Shown piece by piece: positions 12,201 to 23,276 of a DNA stretch of 64,000 bases. Position 1 is the first letter of the stretch. Each line of letters opens with the position of its first letter. A program made the position numbers and the translations under genes. The DNA comes from Drosophila pseudoobscura (taxonomy: Eukaryota > Arthropoda > Insecta > Diptera > Drosophilidae). The stretch is taken from assembly GCF_009870125.1 (NCBI RefSeq), contig NC_046683.1:17679001-17743000 (forward strand), read 5' to 3'. A model generated the notes under the pieces. That model was not told the DNA's origin, made no database searches, and saw nothing but the letters and a program-made list of their open reading frames with translations.

Positions 12201-15200
12201 AGCGGCGACTGCGGCGGCGGGGGCGATATGGAGAGGCTGCCCATGGCAGGCGGCGGGGGCGGAGGAGAGGCAGAGGTAGCTGCCGCTGCTGCCGCCGCCT
12301 GCTGGCTGAGCAGCGTCTGCAGCGCCTGGTTCTGGGCGAGCAGCTGCTGCTGGATCTGCAGGTTCTGGGCCATCGCAGACTGGAGGAAGGCGCGCTGCAC
12401 TTGCTGCTGGTAGAGGACCGGGGCGGAGTCCGTCTCCCCTGGCATCTGTATGAGCTGATGCATCAGCGGATCCCCTCCGTTGCTGCCGCCCGTGCCAGTG
12501 GTCGTGGCTGTGGCCGTGGCTACGTGGTCCGTGCTGCCACCACCCTTGATGCAGTCCACCAGCTGCTGCTTTTCCGAAAGCATATTGAGAGTTTCTGCCA
12601 CCTCGATCGGCTCCAGCAGCTCGTTGATGTAGTCGTCCAGGTCTTCCAGCTCCAACTCTTCCCACTCCAACTCCGACTCACTATCTGCTTGAGCACGTGC
12701 ATCCGCAGTGGCTGGCCTTTGGCCTCCTCCTCTGATGCTGGCTGCTAGGGATCTGGCGTCGGAGAGCTCGTCCAGGGAGCCGTCGAGCACCGGGCTGAAC
12801 AGGTCGTCCAGAAACTGGTCGACGTCCGAGGCTTGCGACGGCACCCGCACCCGCCGGACGTGAGAGGCGAGGGACGGGGCCTCACTGGTGTCGGACATGG
12901 CCGAGGAGCGGGTGGCGTATTCCGACTTGTCGACGTACTTGCTCGAGTGGGAGCCGTGCGATGCAGCGTGGGAGCGGCGAGCGGCATTCTGGGACTTCTG
13001 GTAGCGGGGTGTCGTCTCCTTGCCCATGGGGGCCAGGCGCTCGGCCGAGTGGTACCGGTCGTTGAGTCGGCTCTCGGAGAGGCCCAACGTGTGCAGCGGC
13101 TCCTGGGAGTCGCAGTCGGGCAAGGGCAGCGACTGCCCCGGAGCTATGTCGCCGGCCAACAGATCGTCCAAGGACTTGGAGCGTGACTTGGCCTGTCCCG
13201 GGCTCGGGGAGCTCGGCTCCCGCTCGAAGTATCGTTCATTCAGGGCCGAGCTGCGGGACAGTAGCTCTCGGCTGCTTCTGCGCTTCTGCTGCTGCTGGGG
13301 CGGATCTGCCTTGGGAGTGGACGTGGGCGGCGCGGGGGGCGGTACACCTGGCCGCTTCACGGCCTCGGGCAGGGAGGTTCGCATGAACTTGGCGCCGGAG
13401 CGGAGTAGGTCGCTCCTGGGGGCTGGGAAGGCAGGGCACAGTTCCTTCTCAGCGATCAGGTCCATAACGTAGTCCAGACCACAGCTGTCCGTCAGCTGCT
13501 GGCCGTCGTCCAGCACTATGGTCCAACCGCGACTGGCCACGCCCAGCGTGGACACCGCCAGAGCCGCTGCCTCCTCGCAGGAGGTCCAGGAGTCGATTGC
13601 AACTGTTTGGCTGGCGTCGTCGGGCAGCGTGAGGGGCAGGGCCATGTCGCAGCCGCGCGCCCAGGAGCGCCACTCCAGCCAGGCGGGCACAAAGTTGCGG
13701 CATGCGATTCCGCCGGATCCGCTGCTCTGTTGGCGCAGCAGCTGGCGCAGGAGAAGGTTCCGCATGGGGGAGGGCGCCTCGTCGTCGACAAACTTCATCA
13801 AATACTTGCTGAAGGCGGGACTGGGCTGGAAGCAGCAGAGGCACTGCCCGAGCAGCTGCCACAGGCGGGTGGCCTCGCCGGAAGCGGATCCCAGGCCGTG
13901 CACCTGGTTGCAGATCTGCACAACGATCTCATCGCGCAGACCGCGCGAGCTGAGCGCCTTGTGGACAATGTAGTCGGACAGCAGCTTCTCCTTGGGCCCC
14001 TCCAGGGCCTTGTCGTTGCTCCAGCGCAGGATCAGCTTGAACACGGCCAGAGCGTCCTGGAAGTCCTGGTCCCGGGACGCCGCGCGGGTCAGCAGCGGGG
14101 CAGAGATGGGCTCTCGGCGGGGCTGCAGCCGCAGCCCGTTGCAGTACACGCTGCTGAACTTGCCGAACGAAAACTGTCCCAGATCCTCGGGCAGCTGGAC
14201 GGCAGCGGCCGGCGGTCCGGGGACCGTCCCCAGCACCTTCACCAGGTTCCTGTCGCTATGCGGCGGCGCCCATCCCTGCAGCTTGGAGTAGATAAATGCC
14301 AGCTCTGCCGGGATGTCCAGGTAACTCAGCTGGCTCCTCTCCAGCACTGCCTGCTTGGCCTCCCTGGCCTCGCGCGACCGCTGCGCCGCCTCCCGGGCCT
14401 CTTGCCGGCGCCGGTGGTCGGAGCGCAGCTGCTGGACGTGTCTCCTGGCCTGGTGGCCCCTCCACAGGCGCTGGGCAGTGATGGCACCACGGCGCATTCG
14501 CTCGAAGTGCTGCTGCTGGCGCTGGCCTCGCCACCGGGCCTGCAGTCGTGTGGCCGCGGCCTGGCGGCGGGTCAGATGGCGCCGCACGAGCATGCCGCGC
14601 ACATGACGCTGGATACTGACGGCGGCGTGGCGTAGGCGCTCGGTCCGGCCGCTTTCGAGAGCCCGGTGCAGAGCCTCGCGGAGGAAGACGCGGGTGGCGC
14701 CCAGCTGATAGTCTGGTCCCTCGACACCGGTGCGGGGCATGGCCTCGAGCAGCGCCCGGCAGAGCTCGCGGTAGGGCGTGCCGCGGGCCAGAGGCGCGGA
14801 CAGAAGGTGTCTGTAGCGCTCGACAAAGTGCTGAAAGCGGAGCCGCACCGGGTAGCCGCGCTGCCTGATCTGGATGGTGTCGAGCATGCCCAGGTAGCGC
14901 AGCTGTTGCAGAACGCACGGCATGTCCATGCGCAGGGCGTGCTTCTCCTGGTTGGGCTTGATGCAGCGCACGAACCAGGGGTGACAGCGGCCCATCGACT
15001 GCAGCAGCTGCTGGAGCGAGTCTGCAAAGCGCGCGGCCACCGTCGGCGTGCGGGGCTTCATGGTGACGAAGCGCCCGTTGCTGCCCTTGGGCAGGGTCTT
15101 GCCCGCGTCCCGCTGGGCCCGCAGCTGCTTGGTGAGCTCGGTGACTAGGGTGAGGCGGCTGGAGGCGAGCAGCTCGAGGACATCGCCGCGCAGGGCGTCG

Positions 15201-18200
15201 CGATTCTTGTCGAGAAACCCGTCTACGCAGTACCACACCTGTCCGGCGTAGTGGGTCACGCCGAACTCCTGGGCCCCGATGCGGGGACGAGCATACAGCT
15301 CGCTGAGGGCGTGGTTGTAGTGGCACTTCTCGAGGAAGCTCAAGTCCGTGGCACGGGGGAAGTTCGACTCGTCGTCGAGCAGGTGGCAGATGCCCACAGG
15401 CTTCTTGGCCAGCAAGTGGATCACGGGCAGGTTGTCGTCCCATGCCAGGGGCGTCCATTCGAGGCGCTCGCGCGCGTACTCGGCCTGCTCCAGCTTGAAG
15501 ACGTGCTTGTTGAAGTAGAGCTGCAGGTTCTCGTTGGCGTAGTTGATGCACAGCTGCTCGAAGCTGTTCTCGGCCAGGTCCTCGAAGCCGAATATGTCCA
15601 GGATGCTGATGCGGTGGGCGTCGTGGGTGCCGCCCTTCTGGACGATCGAGTTGATCCGCGACACCAGCCAGTTGAAGAGGCCCGCGTACAGGGCCTTGGC
15701 GAAGGCGTCCCTCGCATCCAGGGCCTGGTCGATGCCCAGAGGCGTGTGCAGGCGCTCGGCCCGCGCCTCTGTGGTGCGACTGGTGACCGCCCGGTGCAGT
15801 CCCTCGTCGCTGATGTGCAGTAGGTGGGCGGCCCACTTGATCTCCGCGTCGGAGCCGACCTCCACCCCCTCCTGGCCGTGGCGCAGCTGACGACGGTGGA
15901 AGTAGACGTTGCCCAGGTGCAGCACGGCGGCCAGCACCCGGACGATGCCCTCCCGCTCGCCCTCGGACACGCCAAGGACCTGCATGGCGCTCTGCAGCGA
16001 GGCCCAGTCGACGCGCCCGCTGGCGCAGTCGGTGGCACCCTGATTCAGGTAGAAGTACTTCTCCGCCTCCAGGAGGCCGTACTTGCTGCGCTCCGCCTCG
16101 CTGAGGCCGCCGAGCATCTCGTAGAAGACGTGGTAGTTGCGCTCCCCCGGCGCCTGTGTTACGATCCGCGACTTCTCCAGCAGGTACTGGGTGATCTTGG
16201 CGCCCACGATGGCACCGCTCTTGAAGTAAACCTCCAGGTACTTGCCGAAGCGGGAACTGTTGTCGTTGCGTGCTGTTCGGGCGTTGCCGAAGGCCTCCAG
16301 GAGCGGGGCGGCCTCAAGGATCTGCTCTGTGATGACCGCCGATGCGGAGCCCCCGCCGGGGACCACGGCGGCCAGGTACTGCATCACCAGCTTGGTGGAC
16401 TCGGTCTTGCCGGACCCGGACTCGCCCGAGATGACCACCACCTGGGGCGAGGGCAGGGCCGCGTGGGCCGCTGCCCCGATGGCGAAGAGGTGCGGGGGCA
16501 GGGCCCCCAATGGTCTTCCCGCGTACTGCTTGGCCACCTCCAGGCCGTAGGCGTCCGGGAACATCTTGTAGGGGTTGACGGCGATCAGAATGCTGCCGGC
16601 GAACGTGTAGATGAGGCCTTTATCGTAGCGCAGGCGCAGGTTCCACAGCAGCGATGCCTCGTGCAGGTCGTCCAGCATGGTCATGTCCTCCACGCCACTG
16701 CTGCCCAGGTCCTGGCGAGCCCGCAGGCTGCCCTCGCCCGGCTGCAAGGCGAACGTTTGAGGCTGCCAAAGAGGAAAAACAAAAAAAATAAATGTCAGCA
16801 AATCAACGAATCAGAATCACCGAATTCTATACAGATCCCAAACAGACCAGACAATTATCTGTGCTAATTATCTGTAGAGACCTGTAGTGGGGTTCGGTAT
16901 GGAGGGGACAATCGGACAGTCAGAACTGACGAACAGTTTGGGACGGGACTACATTCTGGTTAACACTAGACCCCGCCAGAGGCTCACATGACGCGCTATC
17001 ACATCGCTGCAGAGCGTCGAGAGCCGCTTGACCACCTGCGGGTAGCGACCCTTGAGGCGCCGGTGGCGACTCTGCTGGTGCTGGGGCAGCAGGGGCAGGT
17101 CCTCCATCTCCTCCAGGCTGGCCGGGCGCTGCCGCCTCAGAACATGCGGCGAGAGCAGCGCCAGCGAGGGCGACTGAGCGGGACTAGAGGTCACCGATCC
17201 GCCCCCGCCCCCGCCACGCTGCCATGGCTCCAGGTGGAACCGTACAATGCGCATCTAACGGAACAGCCCGAGACCTAGACCGCCCGAGATCGAGACCGAG
17301 ACCGAAAACGAAACCGATTCCGACGACTGACAAAATCGGGCAGAGATCTGGCGTCTGTGGCCGCCGTCTCGATTGGTACTGAAAGGAGTCTTGCAGAAGC
17401 GCATCAGCAGTGCCACAATTTCCCCAAACGTTTCTAAAACGGTTTTCGCTCGATCCAAAACACGTTCTCGCAAAGAGAACGATGGCAAGGCGGAAGGCGT
17501 GTGCGGACCAGATTCAACCAGACCGGACTCGGCCAGGTGACACTCCTGTTGCCCCTGCTGCCGCACGGGGGCCACCAGAACGCACTCTCCACTCTCCAAA
17601 ACGAAAGAGAAGCGTTCAAAAAAAACGCAGCGGGAAACCTGATCCAAAAGATGCGACCGTTGCTTCGATCGCTCTGATCTCCGTCTTCTCTATTCAATTA
17701 GCCCTGCTTCTACCGCGGAGAGTGAGTGAGTGTGTGGGACTTTCTCCGAGCCAATCTCGTGAGACGCCTCTAACCAGTTTCAGATCGTTTCCGTGATACC
17801 CGTACGCATTGTTCCTTAGGCCTCTTTGGCCCCAGCTCAGCCAGCTGTATGGGGTCGGGGCATGCGGACTGTGGGCTGTAGTCTGTAGACTGTGGTCTGT
17901 GGACAGTTATCCCAAAAAAAAAAAACAACCTGCGAGCAATCATCTTTGGGTGACAATCTTTCGAACAATGCAACTTGCCATTTCATATGGGGCGATGGCG
18001 GTATTCAATGGGAATTCCAATGTTTATGTTTAGGCCAAGCTCGTAGGACCAGCCTGAAAGGGTCTGCCAGAGATCGGTCTCAGTTTGTGGCTTTGTTGGC
18101 AATACAAGGAATGCACAATGCACCGAAGTATGTATTTTGTCCGTAACTGAGTTTGGAATGATCTTTTTGTACAAACAACAAACAGAATAAAGTAACATCG

Positions 18201-19231
18201 TTCGATAAGGAATGTATTTTGGATGAGGTAGCATTCAATAAAGAATTTGCTGTCCAAAAATATGTGGCATACATATATGTCTCTTCAGCTTTTTTATGAT
18301 ATATAGGTACATATATGTTTCCATGTACTATACATCGTGCATTGGTGGATAGGCATTCCCAGGCATTTGAAATCTGCACACACTTCATATGTACATCAGT
18401 ATATATGCATATACATGCGTACATATGTGCCAGCAACAGGTTAACGGGCAGGCGAACAGGATCCGGCCACAGACACACTCGAATGTGGCCAGCTTTAAGA
18501 CGTTGCACCAGGGCTGCATTCAGTTCTTGATTGTGGCTAGATTGTGGCGCTTGGTACCGCTACGAGTAACGCTACTGCCACCGCCAGGCTGGGAGGAGGC
18601 TGGGGAGAGGCCTGTATAATTGGCCTAAGAGAGCGTCGATGCCTCTCTGAGCCGAGATCTGTGCTGGGAGTGGAGTGCGTCGCAATTAGAGGGAATCCAC
18701 AGGTGGTACAGTCCAGTCCAGTCCAGTCCAGTGCCACAAGTCAGGCCACAAGCGGCCAAAAAAGAAATCCCATCGACCAGTCGTTTCCGCAGCTGTTTCA
18801 GATGTTTGGTTTCATTGTGCTGGAGGCATTCGTTCACACACTAAATTGGCGCAACAGCCAACAGCCAACAGCATTCCATAAGTTGCACGAGCCCTCAGCA
18901 AACAAGGCAGGGCAGGGCAGGGTAGCGCATAAAAACCGAAATAAATAAATGTATAAACAAACCGCTGTTGACTCCAAGTGAAAATAGTGAAAACCTTTCA
19001 TGGCTCGCCCCGGCGAAACCGAAGCCCAATTGGAAATGCAAACAGTGGGGCCACGCACCACGGAGGTGCGAAGTCGTACGGTCGGGGTCTCTTCGGTCTA
19101 CCCACCTTGCCTTTGATCATCGCCTGGACGACGATTACTTGGGCGGCTCGATGCACCTCCTGGATCTCGCCGGGTATGGGATGGCCCATGCCCGGGTCAA
19201 ACCAGACCAGGTCTCCTTCGCCCCAGTCCAT
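1..19231 (-). CDS. Myo10A: Myosin XV heavy chain, Myo10A / sisyphus (3' end beyond window)
   Basis: Unconventional myosin XV, an actin-based motor of filopodia and cell projections with cargo-binding MyTH4-FERM tails. Coding exons I can join, in transcript order, are 19231-19106, 16762-9941, 5938-4793 (acceptor uncertain), 835-273 and 210 to the window edge. Together they give about 2,955 residues before the edge. Visible parts are an SH3-like N-terminus (1-42), P-loop GESGSGKT (about 155-162), switch I NDNSSRFGKY (about 208-217), switch II DIFGFE (about 431-436), three IQ motifs (about 755-825), a first MyTH4 (about 900-1050) with a FERM-like stretch after it, a long Pro/Ser/Gln-rich tail, and a myosin-XV-type conserved block (about 2130-2316). 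A second MyTH4 domain starts in the last two exons. The terminal FERM domain must lie outside the window. Junction phases agree (0, 0, 0, 2). Identity is very secure; the exact start of the third exon is not, and small unseen exons in the 4-kb introns are possible. Confidence 0.93.
273..835 (-). CDS. Myo10A: Myo10A exon: polyGln/His linker and start of MyTH4-2
   Basis: Acceptor TTCCGTTGCAG precedes 835 and donor CGA then GTAAGTGC follows 273. Entry is phase 0 and exit phase 2, both matching their neighbours. The first part is a Gln/His opa-type region of about 100 residues; the end (SVTKYSLLQFAMQHFRN) is the first helix of a MyTH4 domain that continues in the next exon. The tract mixes CAG, CAA and CAT/CAC codons, so it is not a pure triplet run. 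Confidence 0.88.
836..4792 (-). other. Myo10A intron, no gene seen
   Basis: A 3.96-kb intron. It is AT-rich from about 2.3 to 3.0 kb and holds simple repeats, including a run of CCATT/CCCATT units at about 3.72-3.78 kb. Around 1,980-2,040 there is a short stretch (CTCGTCGGACGGACAAGGC) that resembles the tail of the dispersed repeat seen elsewhere in the window. I see no open frame with a recognisable protein on either strand. Confidence 0.7.
4793..5938 (-). CDS. Myo10A: Myo10A tail exon, acidic/Gln-rich linker
   Basis: An open frame of 379 codons from an ATG at 5929 to a donor (CATGAG then GTAAAC) after 4793, phase 0. It joins in frame to the exon at 835. Content is low-complexity: a Gln/Asp-rich run (KHMDQDQGQGQDQE), an acidic stretch with paired Cys, and a Ser-rich end (SNASSGSVSRMETILEEP) followed by a conserved-looking helix (KISVKEILARFETMNSHE). 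No SH3 or other catalytic domain is evident. An in-frame TAG at 5971-5969 limits upstream extension. The acceptor that keeps frame with the giant exon is the AG ending at 5939, adding nine bases; the AG ending at 5943 has a slightly better context but would break frame. The ATG could instead open a shorter, motorless isoform. Confidence 0.75.
5939..9940 (-). other. Myo10A intron, no gene seen
   Basis: A 4.0-kb intron between the giant exon and the acidic linker exon. It contains a 10-bp minisatellite at about 7.34-7.41 kb, TATG/TACA simple sequence near 8.46-8.6 kb and a cluster of AAGCTT-containing words at 9.73-9.87 kb. I looked for an SH3-coding exon here, as expected for myosin XV, and could not recognise one. 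Confidence 0.6.
7341..7405. repeat. 10-bp minisatellite (AGCGGG-CTAG / AGCGGG-TTTT units)
   Basis: Six and a half consecutive units of exactly ten bases begin AGCGGG. Three end CTAG, two end TTTT and one ends CTGG. It lies in a Myo10A intron. Confidence 0.85.
9941..16762 (-). CDS. Myo10A: Myo10A giant exon: motor, IQ, MyTH4-1 and proline-rich tail
   Basis: A single 6,822-base exon of 2,274 codons, phase 0 at both ends (acceptor TCTTTGGCAG before 16762; donor CGGAAG then GTGAGT after 9941). It holds the whole ATPase head from PQTFALQPGEG, with P-loop, switch I and switch II intact, so the motor looks catalytically competent. Actin-binding and converter regions follow, then three IQ motifs for light chains, then MyTH4 (around 13.6-14.2 kb) and a FERM-like segment. 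Beyond that is a roughly 1,000-residue low-complexity tail with polyproline runs (PPPPPPMPPP, PPPPPPMMG), an RS-repeat (RDRSRSRSRSRDRE) and a Glu/Arg-rich helix-like stretch. The last 190 residues (from YNRVPWKLRVRKEVF) resemble the region just ahead of the SH3 domain in vertebrate myosin XV. Polyproline runs would suit profilin, Ena/VASP or SH3 partners; that is inference. Confidence 0.93.
16988..17254 (-). CDS. Myo10A: Possible alternative first coding exon of Myo10A
   Basis: An 89-codon open frame starts at ATG 17254 (MRIVRFHLEPW) and ends at a good donor (GCGCGTCAT then GTGAGCC) in phase 0. It can therefore splice to the motor exon at 16762 in place of the 19106 exon. The peptide is basic, with a Gly run near the start and LLPQHQQSRHRRLKGRYPQ in the middle, and it does not resemble a myosin SH3-like N-terminus. 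An in-frame TAG sits immediately before the ATG, so this ATG is the only start unless the same bases act as an acceptor (CTGTTCCGTTAG). In that case it would be an internal cassette exon after residue 42. Frame conservation and codon use look coding, but transcript evidence would be needed to choose. Confidence 0.5.
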
Positions 19232-19456
19232 GGCTCGGCTGTCCTCTGCTCCTCTGCTTCTCTCTCTCTCCCTCTCTCCCCTGTGGTTCCGGTTCCGGTT
19301 CTGATTCTGGTTCCAGCTCCGGTCCTTCCCTCAGGTCAGAGTTCTCCAATTTGGATCTCCTTGAGATGGACAGCTTCTGTATCTATCTATCTATCTCTGT
19401 AGATTGGATTGGATTGGATTAGGGCTGGTCTTCAGGCCGGCTGGGTCAGTACATTG
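19106..19456 (-). CDS. Myo10A: Myo10A start exon: 5' UTR plus first 42 codons
   Basis: A strong acceptor (T-rich tract ending TTTCTTGCAG) precedes 19456 and a GT donor follows 19106 (AAGGCAAG then GTGGGT). Translation starts at the ATG at 19231. The 42 residues begin MDWGEGDLVWFDPG and end QAMIKGK, which is the small SH3-like subdomain found at the start of class VII/XV myosin motors. The exon ends in phase 0, so it can join directly to the motor exon at 16762. The 225 bases ahead of the ATG are 5' UTR, so at least one more non-coding exon and the promoter must lie at higher coordinates. The UTR includes a two-codon upstream ORF at 19454-19446. The family resemblance of the peptide is clear; expression of this exact transcript is inferred. 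Confidence 0.85.
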
Positions 19457-20699
19457 CTGCAAGAAAGACACAAAAAAAGTATCTGATTAGTGAATTTCAA
19501 TTTTCTCAAGGTAACAACAAAACTAAGCAAAATCAAATGTATTTAAAATGTATGCAATTATTCGAGCAAAAATTCACGTAATTATGGCGCCTTTCTATGA
19601 AGCGCCTCAAACTTGTGGACCATTCAAATATGTCTGCCCGTGCGCCATGCGCCATGCGCCGTGCGGCTTATCAGGCACAGGTCTCCTCTCCTCCCCTCTC
19701 CTCTCATCTCCTCTCCGTCCAACCCCCCACCTTTGCCATTTGGCATTGTGTGATCGTGCTCGTGATCGCTGCAATTGTGACGGCTCGGGGCACTGACGCG
19801 AAGGCCGCTTAACGAATGAAAGTGCAGATATATGTATGTATCGTTTCTTTTTTACATACACACACACACACAGGCATACGTATGTATGGGATTGGCACTG
19901 CCAGTGGGACCGGGACTGGGACTGGTACCGACAACGAGACCGACACCGACACCGAAGCGCAATGAAATGCAACGGCAGAGACGAACGACCGGCAGAAACA
20001 ATAACAACAGCGACTACGACGTTTATTAATTCCTCGCATGATTGCAGAAGATCCGAGGGGAATGGAATGGGTGGAGTTGATCGTCTGCTACAGTGTTCGA
20101 GTTATACTCGTATGTTGTATGAAAAGGGTCCATCCCTACGACTGTGGCTCGTCCCTTTCACCGAGATCTGTGTGCAGGTGTGTGTTGATGCTTCTCTAGC
20201 AGCGGTAGCCAGAGTAACTCCAATATCACTTCCCCAAGATCCATACTATAGAAGTCCATCTATCTCTGTATACCCCTTGAGTGTGTCCGACCCACATAAA
20301 GGGCTGGATGAATCTTCATCTCTCTATTAACTCCGCTCTTAATACTCCGGAAATCACTGTATCTGTATCGTCCTAGCCTCCCTGGTTCTCCAAGACCTGG
20401 TCCTGCTTAAAGAACGGAAAATCCAGGCTCTATAAAACTTACCACCACTGTCTCCATGTCTGTCTTCCTACAATATTCCTCCGCTCGTTCTCAATTCCTT
20501 ACCCTTAACAGTCGAATGCATTTTCTAAATCCCTTCGTTAACAGAATAAAACAGAATCTTCTGCTGCTGGTATTGCATATTTATTCGCCACCTTTTTCCA
20601 ATCAACGTACTCCCCTCATATTTACAGCGCATCCACTCCGTATCCCTACCATCTACCTCATGCCATCAGCATTTTTCTACCTTCCTTTCTTGCAATAAT
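19457..20699. other. Upstream of Myo10A start exon: intron or promoter region
   Basis: No protein-coding exon recognised. The sequence directly to the right of 19456 must be intronic because the exon there opens with a strong acceptor. It contains a short CA run near 19.86 kb and CT-rich DNA near 19.68-19.72 kb. The Myo10A promoter is not located. Confidence 0.5.
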
Positions 20700-21250
20700 A
20701 ATAATTCTTTGCGCGTCCAGATGAAGTGCCCAGTCCATATGCCAACCCTTGACCTTTCCTGTCAATCTCTCTTTGGAACAATCTTGTCTCCCAGTGATTT
20801 GGAATGAATCCATCATCACACAAGATCTAACATTGAAAACTACCGAGGTATCGCAAGGCTTACCGCCATCCCGCTAATTGCAACATCTATGCTGCAGCTT
20901 GATATCTCCGTCGCAGCACGGGTTTTTAAACATTGATCATCATCGACTAACCTTTTCGAGTGCTCTACTATAATCAACCGAGGTTTTCAAAGTTGTTTTC
21001 AAGCGAAGGTAATATTTACGGATTTTATTAAGACATTTGATTATGTGAACCATACTCTAAAATTTCAGAAGTTGTCCTTATTAGGTTTCCTTAAACATCT
21101 TTCAAATTGGATTTAGCCTTATCTTTCTATTGTCACATATAGTTAGTGTTACATCAGGAGTGCCACCGGGAAGTCATCTAGGTCCGCTTCTGTTCATTTT
21201 ATTCCTGAATGATCTTCCTCAAGTCATAACATACTCTACTACCACCTGAC
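20700..21250 (+). mobile_element. Degenerate non-LTR (jockey-type) retrotransposon reverse transcriptase fragment
   Basis: Plus-strand translation in changing frames shows typical LINE reverse-transcriptase motifs in the right order. These are NYRGIARLTAIP near 20.84 kb, DFIKTFDYVNHTL with KLSLLGF near 21.02-21.09 kb, and TSGVPPGSHLGPLLFILFLNDLP near 21.15-21.22 kb. Stops and frame changes interrupt them (for example a TAG after SNWI), and the catalytic FADD box is not seen, so this is a dead fragment. Ends are approximate; the 250 bases to the left may also belong to it. Confidence 0.75.
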
Positions 21251-21679
21251 CAATCAAGGCTTACATTTTTTAGACCTGCCCGTTGCACCGTCATAATAGG
21301 GATATATTCGTGCACAAGCTCCTTCTCGGCATTGTGGCCTCCCAAAGTCTTTTGGGTTAGATTGACTTCTTTGTTTCTTCTAGACCTACCCGTATTTTTT
21401 ATTCCATCCGCTTACCCATAAGTCGGTCAAATTATGCCGAGCCTTTTAGGATTATATGCCATAATTATGGTTTCCTTTGCCATATTCCCCGAACTATCCC
21501 TTACGATTATAGCACTTTATATTTACCATCATCTGAATTTGGCAAATTTGTAAAAATGTTTTCTTTCTTCCTCTCCTGTATTTATCGTCAATTTTATTAC
21601 TATTTTACGGTAGGAGTATCTGTATAATATTTTCTGTGCTGATACATGAAATACTCAGTGTTAATTTTCCACGTTATTA

Positions 21680-22010
21680 AATATAAAACCTTTCATAACT
21701 TTATACCCGATACTCAAAGAGAAGGTGGAAGTGGATATAACTTGGGTGTTCGTTAGAAGGAAGGGTTTTCGACCTTAGAAGGTATACATATTATTGCTCA
21801 GCATCAATAGCCGAGTCGAAATGGCTGTATCTGTTTGTCCGTCTGTCCATCCGTCCGTCCAAAATTTAGAGATACAGAATCATAGAAAATCACCAGATAG
21901 TCAGAAGGAACAAATGAAATTAAAGTCCAAGCTCATGCTCTCTTTCAAACACTCTTCCTGGACCAGTGCGAGACATCTGAACGGAGGGGAGCATCGGGTA
22001 TAAATTCAGA
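21680..22010 (+). repeat. Dispersed Drosophila repeat (GAGTCGA...TGTCCGTCTGTCC family), forward copy
   Basis: Contains ATTGCTCAGCATCAATAGCC followed by GAGTCG and then TGTCCGTCTGTCCATCC, the hallmark of a widespread degenerate Drosophila intergenic repeat. Reverse copies occur near 30.1, 37.7 and 48.2 kb. The family name is not certain from sequence alone. Confidence 0.55.
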
Positions 22011-23250
22011 GCCGCGGCCCTTGCCACGCCTCTCAGCATTACCGCTCTATACTGGCGTTAGGTTACCATTTCTTCGCATAGGGTTTTGAGGCTTTTAAAA
22101 AATTTTGATGGCGAATGTAATTCTCGTGGCACCATCCGTATTGGTTATCCAATCTTTTTGATAATTCACATGCCACATACGAGTACGAAGGTGATTTGAC
22201 TGTAATTATTTTTAAAAACACTTGAAAAACGAGCCAGAACCTTGTTAGCCACGGCAAGGGCTGCGTAAGCGCCAGTCTCTGCCTTTTGGCAGTGCAGTTA
22301 TTAAAAGAGACGAGTTGATTTGTTGGTTAATCCGGCGAGGGATCTCTCCGCGATCTCTCCCAATTTTGGTTGAGAGAGGGGAGAGACTAGAGAGAAAGAG
22401 AGGAACCATGACTCTGTTCTAATATTAATTCCGGCCGATCTTTTATCCCCTTTACACCTATTGACCTATTTGATTTGCATTTTCAAATATTATTATAAAT
22501 GTACATACATATGTATACCTTTATTTATTTATACCAGTATTCATATAATCTCATGAATAGTATAGAAGAGAATATACATATTCTACAGATGTTAATATGA
22601 AATGCAAAGCCCAGAAATGTACATGGCTCATACTCGGTACTATGATAATGTTTTGGCCAAAAGAATATTAAGCAGATGCGTCAAGACAGAGAAGAGCCGA
22701 GTCCGACAAACGCTTGTGTCGATTTGTTTTCAGCTTTTTGCTGTGCGGCCTTTTCTCGAGTAAAACTTTCACCTGTTTTGGGGCAAATTCCTTAAACATA
22801 AATATTTATGCCCAAAACCGCAGGAAAAAAAAAAAACGAGTGAAAATAAAAAGAGTGGCTGAAAGTGTCGCCATTTGGTTTCGGATTTGGGTTTGGATTT
22901 GTGGCCGTTACTGAGTAGATTTGGAGTTTGAATGGGAATCGGAATCAGATTTGGGCCTGGCACAGTAACGATGTTTGTTGCCAAATGGACTGACAAGTGC
23001 CTACGAATTGGCTGCGTCGCGTCGATCGGGGAACCCGTTTCCGAGCACCGGCGAGACACGAGCACTTCAGGTAGACCGTTGCTGCGGCTTCGGCTTCAGC
23101 TGCGGCTTCGGCTTCAGCTGTGGCTTCGGCTGCGTCTTCAGCTGCGGCTGCGGCTTCGGCTGCTGCTGTCTTGCCGCTTCATCATCCAACACGTACGCAT
23201 TCGCGCTCTCACTCTCGCCATGTATCACCATCTCTCTTTTTCTCTTCGCG

Positions 23251-23276
23251 CTCTCTCTCTCTCTCTCTCTCTCTCT
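23251..23276. repeat. CT microsatellite
   Basis: Thirteen consecutive CT units. Its complement is a GAGA tract, which in Drosophila can bind GAGA factor; no function is shown here. Confidence 0.85.

Noticed and set aside
11451..12665. 404-codon minus-strand frame overlapping the myosin tail
   Set aside because: Wrong frame of the same strand; Ala/Gly/Arg-rich product of GC-rich codons, no start context.
13607..14635. 342-codon plus-strand open frame
   Set aside because: Antisense shadow of the GC-rich myosin exon; no domain, and the minus strand encodes the clear motor and MyTH4.
15824..16867. 347-codon plus-strand open frame
   Set aside because: Antisense of the myosin motor domain; composition is a mirror of the sense codons.
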